Assembly (NCBI GenBank): GCA_032719365.1
Contig: CM064862.1
Coordinates: 52,977,840-53,041,839 of the forward strand
Direction: 5' to 3'
Source: Prinsepia uniflora
Lineage: Eukaryota; Streptophyta; Magnoliopsida; Rosales; Rosaceae
Length of the DNA: 64,000 bases
The notes under the pieces are model-generated. The model worked only from the letters and a program-made list of their open reading frames with translations. It had not been told where the DNA came from and searched no databases. Below, piece after piece: positions 58,355 to 64,000 of the stretch (position 1 is the stretch's first letter; every line of letters starts with the position of its first letter). The position numbers were made by a program, and so were the translations under genes.

Positions 58355-60100
58355 TGACACACTCGGATACTGAAAAGTCCACTAGGACACCAAGATTGAG
58401 ACATGCTGGCCGACATCTAGATAGTGACATCCAGATTACGAAAGCCAACTTGTTAATACATTGAGTTTTAGGAGATCGAGTGAAACATAACTAGTAAAAA
58501 ACGATTAAATGTCACCGTGACAGTGTAAACATAGTTCATAGAATACTAATGATGATCATATAGTCAAGTAACTACTTGAGTTATCAGATTTCCATTGCGT
58601 CACTCGAATATCTGGAGTAAATCTCAGAACAGAAACCGAAAACTCCTCAAAATACGTGACATACCACGGGGACCTGAGGGGTTAAAAAACAAAAGGTGAG
58701 TGAACCCAGTAAATTATTTCAGTGTAAAACCTATATTATGGAACAAGTTTTAACCCCTCAATTTTATAAAAAAACTAAATCTAGAGCCTCTGGCTTGCAT
58801 GTTCTATGAGAATTAATAATAAAATATTTATCAATCATATAAATTATGCCGAACATAAGTATAACACATATCAACCCACTAAAAGCATGCTCTTAAGTCG
58901 CACGAGTCATACGCAAATCGTAGGGCTCATTATCTATAATGCTTGCGTACCACGACCACACATGAATCATGTCGAACATAAGTATGACACATATCAACCC
59001 ACTAAAAATATGCTCTTGAGTTGCACGAGTCATATGCATATGACAGGCTTGGTATCTATAATGCTCGCATACCACGACCACGTGAAAGTTGGATGCTAAG
59101 CACCATCACGAGCACCATCGCATGGAGGCTGATCTATGGCCATTCAAACATGTAAAGAGATACCAACGACTCCTAACGTGATATTAGAACCACTAATCAC
59201 AATGCTAAGGTCGACCCATTAAAACAACATGCATGTATGTTATACTATTCATCAATCATAGCATGCAAAAGTAACAAGATACCATAAACATGTAATGCAA
59301 TTATTAGCTCAATCTAGCATAGCATGCACGAGAAAATCTCATAAACATAATCAATCAAGACATTTTAAAAAAAACTAGTCATCGTAAAATGTGCAAGTAA
59401 AATATAGTTATAAAAGTCAGGTTTGGGAAAGGGGTCCACTCAAAAAACTAATCGGGGAGTGAAAATCACCCGACATATAAAGCCATGTAAGCACAAGCTT
59501 GTCACAATCCTAAAAAATTCCGACCATAAGGTTACTTTACAAATTTCAAGTAAAATGACAATAAACCTCACTTAGATTGTCCAAAACGAGGATAAAACAA
59601 TCAAAACAGACTTAAACATGCTTAAAATTATCCGAAAGTCCTAAAAAAAGAGGCCCACGCACCGACGTGGGCTGGAAAACTGCCTCACACGCTGCCCTGT
59701 GCCAGCGGAGGACGAAAAAGCACCTCACCAGTCGCCACACTCCGGCTAAAGGCTGCACGCACGAGCTATGCTCCATCAGCACCCCTACGTGCATGTCACG
59801 CACATATGAATATTCCCCGAAATATTCCTGCTATATATACCGTTATAACACCGTTAGTTGATAAACGAATGAAGAACGTCACTAATTATTGACTAACATC
59901 ACTAACTGTTGGCTAACGGTGATTGACGTTGACTAACGACTGACGATTGTAACCGAAGCTTCGTTGAATATGACCATCAAATTGCCGCCGTTGTCGCGGT
60001 TGATGGTGACCAGAATTTGAAATTTTCGCTGGAAAATTTCCAGTTTCCAGCGAGAAGCCTCGAGACTTCATGTCAAACAAACTACCGCAACTACTACTCC
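58355..60100 (-). mobile_element. LTR of a truncated gypsy element
   Basis: It starts TGACACAC at 58355 (plus strand) and continues as non-coding LTR-like DNA with GGTGAGTGAACCC near 58695, comparable to the transcribed part of other LTRs here. It carries a 123-bp tandem duplication. No TTACA terminus is seen before the PRT1 remnant, so the promoter-side end is missing or unrecognised and the right limit is approximate. Confidence 0.5.
58846..59087. repeat. 123-bp tandem duplication
   Basis: Copy one (58846-58968) and copy two (58969-59087) share GAACATAAGTAT, ACACATATCAACCCACTAAA and TACCACGACCAC at the same spacing, with about 12% differences. Confidence 0.85.
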
Positions 60101-60551
60101 TAAATATATACTGAAGACCACGTACCTTACAGATATACACTTTTTTGTTGCTAATAGTAGAAATAATTTCTACTATTACCAACTACTACTCCTAAATTAT
60201 TTCTACTACTATAAGCCAGGGAATCAGATCGATGAAAAAAGTACCTTACAGATATACAAAAATACAAGGCAAGAAATTGGGTCAAATACAATCAAATACA
60301 AGAACGTGCCTTAAAGAACAATAACCACCTCTTTATTTAGCAACAATATGAACATGAAAAATATAATTACTTTTTTCTTGACCATAATTTCATAACCAAG
60401 GTCAAGGTATATCTAATCTACATGTGAAAATTGATAGGAGTGAACTCTCTTACTGAAAGGGTATCCTAAATTCTACAAGCATTTCTCATTCAACAAAATT
60501 AAACCATAAACAAATTGAATATAGTCAGATTCTAGGCTGGTGGGTACCTTC
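60101..60551 (-). other. Flank of the PRT1-like remnant, with a palindrome
   Basis: Non-coding, possibly old 3' UTR of the PRT1-like gene. A perfect palindrome with 12-bp arms (TAATAGTAGAAA, 3-nt centre) lies at 60152-60178. Confidence 0.45.
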
Positions 60552-60945
60552 TCATTTTTGAGTCAAATGGGGTAAAACATGACCATCAGAATCATCATCC
60601 AAATCTACTGAGTTATCAACTGACATTACAAAAGAAGGAGAAACAATTTGCCCATTGTTAGGGCCATTTTCTGGACCCTGTGGAACGGGAACAACAAGGA
60701 CATTTCCCAGGTCTTCCTCCTCAAACTCGGCATCATCTTCATCTGATAGATAAGTATGTGTTATCTGTGGTGGTACAAGCTCAAGCTTATGTTCTGGTTT
60801 ATGTTGCTGACTAAATCGGCCAGGAATCTTAAAAGGCGAATTATAGCATGCTCCACAAAGGTCAAAACCCATTTTCTCCATGCAGTCTTTACATTTGTAC
60901 CTCTCCCCAATAATTGGAGACATATGCAAACAAGAGCATAGATGT
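60552..60945 (-). pseudogene. PRT1: C-terminal ZZ-finger exon of a PRT1-like ubiquitin ligase, cut by an LTR
   Basis: PRT1 is a plant N-degron E3 ligase with two RING fingers and a C-terminal ZZ finger. This minus-strand frame encodes most of a ZZ finger (SPIIGERYKCKDC, FDLCGACYN, FSQQHKPEHKLEL) followed by an acidic tail (SDEDDAEFEEEDLG, then DLDDDSDGH) and a stop at 60552. The ZZ style, with PGRF and QQHKPEH, matches PRT1. Upstream the reading breaks at 60945, exactly where the Tat-like LTR begins, and the first zinc-ligand pair (CSCLHM) is already abnormal. No ATG or RING exon lies in the window. The rest may lie beyond the inserted element or be lost; the gene is probably inactive. Confidence 0.68.
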
Positions 60946-61588
60946 TGTTCATACTATATCGGCCTAGACCGAACATGAAGCCCATACTGACTGCAGGCCC
61001 ATCCCATTACCAACAGTACCAATCCGGACCAATCTTGGAGGCCCAGCCCTCTGCCCGGCTCGGCATGTTGGCCTAGACCGACCTAGAGGCCCAGCTCTCT
61101 TCTAACACCATGCCACTGGCCGACTTTGGAGGCCTAGCCCCTGTCGGTTAGCGAGTCAACCCAGACCGACCTATCAGCCCAACACTGCCGCCTAGCACAA
61201 GCCCAAGGGGTCCAGGCCCACTCATACGAACAGACCCTAGTCGGGTCTGGATGGCACCTCCACGTGTCAGTCCCACATCAATTGACATTTGTCCCACATC
61301 GGGAGAATACAATTATTATATTCACCACACCCATAAAAAGGGGGTCCATTTTTCGTACAAAGCTAACTAAGAATTTACTGTTCACTACTACTTTTACACT
61401 ATACTTTCCACCACCCACTCTACACCTTAGATCGACTACTGACTTGGGCGTCGGAGTACCATTGGGCTGGTACCACACCGGTACCTATACTCTGACCGAC
61501 CGACCAGTTTGCTTCATTTTTAGGTCTACACAGGGCACGTGGCAGAGCAGCATTCGCGCCCTAAGTTGACACATTTTGTGCATCAACA
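60946..61588 (+). repeat. 5' LTR of a Tat-like gypsy element
   Basis: 643 bp, TGTTCATAC..CATCAACA, the same length and sequence family as the solo LTR at 41021-41663. It contains a CCATAAAAAGGGGG TATA-like box near 61331 and three GAGGCCCAGC units at about 61037, 61085 and 61128. Confidence 0.88.
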
Positions 61589-61659
61589 TTTGACGCCGGA
61601 AACTGACTAAGTTTGCCCTCCACTCTATCAAGCCTAAAACACCGTTACCCTCCCATCTT

Positions 61660-63575
61660 CCAGCATGTAGGACAACGTCGATGGCGAAGTCACACCCGCG
61701 CTCGGCCGAGGGCCAAGGGACACCTCCCTAGAGGTACTCCGGGCTTTGGAAAAGCTACAACGCGACATGGCCGAAATCAGGGCCAATGGCTCTCAGGCCG
61801 AAGCACGCTATACCGAGCTCAGCGGGCAGTACACCGAGGTCGTGGCCCAGCTACAGGCCACTTAGGTCGAGCTAAACGCTCGCCGCGCTCAGGATGAAAT
61901 CCTTCAGGCCGACCTCGTGCTGGCCGAATGCGCAGAGCGACCCGAAAGTATCCGACGAGCTGCCGACAAGGGTAAGGCCGTGACCACGGCCGCGCCAACC
62001 GAGAAGAGCCAAAAACTCTTGGTCATTCCTGAAAAAGACGTACAAGGCACCAGGATCTACCGCGATGCTCGTAAGGCCCTGAGTGGCACCTCCCGACTGG
62101 AGTGCAGACAACTCAGTCCGATCCGCCTCAAGTTCCCCACGGACAAGGACCCACAGGCAACAGAGTAGATCGGTGGACACGACCCGAGGTGGGCCCACGC
62201 TAACATTCCCGTGGTGGGAATCCCCCCATCTCTGTGGCTGAGGGAGCGAGTTCTTCCAAAGAAATCCTCAGTGCCCGGAGGTCCGAGCGCCCCCAGCGCA
62301 GAACAAGGTCCGTGCGAGACCGAGGAAACTCGTCACGGTAGAACACGCCATTGCCTTACCAGGGGGCCAACTACCCATGCCCGAGCAAGACTCCCAGCGC
62401 CGACCTAATGGTCCAACAACTCCTCGATCGCGTGCGGTGCCTCGAGGCCGAGAAAGGGACACCCCAGACAGATACTTGGGGCAGACCTAGCTTGGGACCG
62501 TTCACGGATTGGATCAACTTCTTCCAGCATGGCAACACAATTTAGCCACTGAAGATTCCCCTCTATACCGGTCAGACCGACCCAATCAACCACCTCAACA
62601 ACTTCCGGTCGGCCGTCTCCTTCTCGAGTCTGACCGATGAGGCCCGCTGTTTGGTTTTCAGTTCTACCCTCACCGATGCTGCAATCAACTGGTTCTACCG
62701 CCTGGAGCCCGGCTCTGTCGGCTCCTTTGCACAGCTCACCAAGGTTTTTCTAAATCAGTTCATGTTCCAGATTGACAGGCTCTTATCCTCCGAGGATCTC
62801 TTCCTCCTGAGACAAGGAGAAACGGAGACGCTACGTGCGTACGCTGCTCGGTTCAGCCTGAAATACTCCCGATGCACCGAGTCCGATGACAGGACGTCTT
62901 TCACGACGTTTAAGGGCGGCCTGCGCGAGTTCCAATTCAGGTAAGCCTCATATACTCAAGGTTGGACTACTTATAATGAGTTAATGAAACAAACAACCAT
63001 TCATGCCAAGGCCGTGCTGTTGCCTAGCAAAGGCGGTGCGACAACGGTCAACACATACCGACCCAGCACTGGGAACTCAGTCGACACATACAGACCGAGT
63101 CACACCCCACAGTAGCCAGCCTCCCAGCAGACTGGGTCAGGTCAAACCCAGCACCACAACTCCGCGAGCGGAAAGAGGAAAGACTACACTCCCTCCTACA
63201 GCTCGGGAAAGAATGGCAGAAACCAAAGCCACCAGGGGCCCTGCCAAGGACAGGGTCAACATGAGAACCGACCCAACGAACAATGCACCGAGTGTCCTCC
63301 TCCTCGGTCCAAATTTGAAACCTACACGATCCTGAACACGTCATATGTGAACGTGCTAATGAACGTGGAAGGTATGATCCCCAAGCCAACCTGGACACCC
63401 GGCACAGGCCGACTAGCCAAGAATACTGGCTTTTACTGCCAGTACCACAAGTATAACGGCCACAACATTGATTAGTGCGTGGCCTTCCGAGACCTGGTCA
63501 AAGCCTTGGTCCGAGATGGCAAGATCAATCAATTCTTGCAAAACGCTCCGCAGCAGCCCCGGCACCCCTAGATCA
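61660..63575 (+). pseudogene. Tat-like Gag, broken
   Basis: The frame starts ATG TAG near 61665, so it is dead from the second codon. It continues with a Glu/Gln/Ala-rich coiled-coil-like part (LEVLRALEKLQRDMAEIRA) and a retrotransposon gag domain at 62578-62944 (TDAAINWFYRLEPGSVGSFA, LLRQGETETLRAYAARFS). The C-terminal zinc-type segment comes last (FYCQYHKYNGHN near 63431, then LVKALVRDGKINQFL). Several further stops and frameshifts separate these parts. The domain style is that of the Tat/Ogre branch. Confidence 0.75.
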
Positions 63576-63577
63576 AC

Positions 63578-64000
63578 TGTAACAACCCGTCCAGAATTCC
63601 AGCGTTAGATTAGTGACTAATCACGATTAGCGAGGTTAATCTGTGATTAGTTAGGCGAAATCAGACGAACGATGCGAAATGACTGTTTTGCCCCTAGGCA
63701 TGGGTAAAATGTTGACTTTTCATTTAGGCGGTCAAATGGACTTTGACCGATGACCGTGATGTAGTTTAGGACGTCACGAGTTCATAGACAGGTGGTACAT
63801 TCAATTCCGACGTTCGAGGAGGAAGTTATGACGTTCGGAAGTTTAGGGGCATTTTGGTAATTATGGTTAAAAGGAGGCAAATGTTGACTTTTTGACTGGG
63901 ATGTCCGATGGCCGATGGCCGAGGACCATTATGTCGATTGGGATGATACGAATCCATAGACAGGCGGCACGTCGAATTCGGACGTTCGACGGCGAAGTTA
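63578..64000 (+). mobile_element. Start of a chromovirus-type LTR, truncated by the window
   Basis: It begins TGTAACAACCCGTCCAG and then shows, on the plus strand, the same promoter-side modules seen inverted elsewhere: TGTTGACTTTTC (63712), GGACTTTGACCGATGACCGTG (in two parts), ACGTTCGAGGAGGAAGTTATG and a second TTGACTTTTTGAC (63884). TCAAC at 63573-63577 would be the left target duplication. Confidence 0.8.

Larger units (their letters stand above)
60946..63577 (+). mobile_element. Tat-like gypsy element, 5' part only
   Basis: LTR 60946-61588, primer-site region TTTGACGCCGG (61589), then a gag region with stops. It ends at 63577, where a chromovirus-type LTR starts. No protease or polymerase is in the window. 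It interrupts the PRT1-like exon. Confidence 0.78.

Noticed and set aside
61872..62198. 108-codon minus-strand frame
   Set aside because: Antisense to the recognisable Tat-like gag reading on the plus strand.
1..64000. tRNA or rRNA genes
   Set aside because: The only tRNA-like words found are the 12-nt primer-binding sites next to LTRs; no cloverleaf-forming gene or rRNA segment was recognised.

Overview
This is nuclear DNA from a flowering plant, most likely a eudicot. It holds two recognisable intron-containing host genes, the 3' remnant of a third, and AT-rich intergenic DNA heavily invaded by transposons. The LTR retrotransposons use plant initiator-Met-tRNA-type primer sites and belong to Ty3/gypsy chromoviruses (Tekay/Del type), Tat-like gypsy and Ty1/copia. 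The species cannot be named from the sequence.

Layout. 1-7722: most of a minus-strand gypsy-type element with 3.3-kb LTRs, intact primer sites and a 3.2-kb interior with no coding sequence (LARD-like); its left LTR runs off the window. 7723-13300: a diverged LTR piece of the same superfamily, non-coding repeat-derived DNA, and the promoter area of the first gene. 13340-20926 (+): a three-exon cytochrome b5 gene (133 aa) whose 6.4-kb first intron carries a 4.15-kb antisense copia element with 5-bp target duplications (14381-18529). 21661-28342 (+): an older, broken copia element. 28713-29846: a long inverted repeat. 32326-35052 (-): a three-exon cyclin-dependent-kinase inhibitor of the KRP/ICK family (244 aa). 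35458-43703: several non-autonomous DNA transposons, three with clean target duplications (hAT 35458-36593, Tourist-like MITE 39517-40153, Mutator-like 42510-43703), and a solo Tat-like LTR (41021-41663) nested in another repeat. 44301-54650 (-): a complete, apparently intact Tekay-type chromovirus with a 1492-codon Gag-Pol and a 5-bp target duplication. 54656-60100: LTR pieces and non-coding repeat DNA. 60552-60945 (-): the ZZ-zinc-finger end of a PRT1-like ubiquitin ligase gene, cut by a Tat-like gypsy element (60946-63577). 63578-64000 (+): the start of another chromovirus-type LTR.

How it fits together. The two intact host genes are unrelated: cytochrome b5 is an ER electron carrier and KRP a cell-cycle brake. 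Most of the window records nested insertions of different ages. The Tekay element and the copia element in the cytochrome b5 intron are young (LTR pairs about 1-3% different by eye); the 21.7-28.3 kb copia is older (about 6%).

Most interesting pattern. The LTR at 4412-7722 contains an array of about 15 micro-hairpins (mostly 5-bp stem, 3-nt loop). Their stems change sequence but often stay paired, and several mismatches become G-U pairs only in the element's sense RNA. The unrelated 2.9-kb LTR of the Tekay element carries its own five-copy hairpin array with one compensatory change. The promoter-side ends of these LTRs share a duplicated module of about 170 bp rich in W-box cores.
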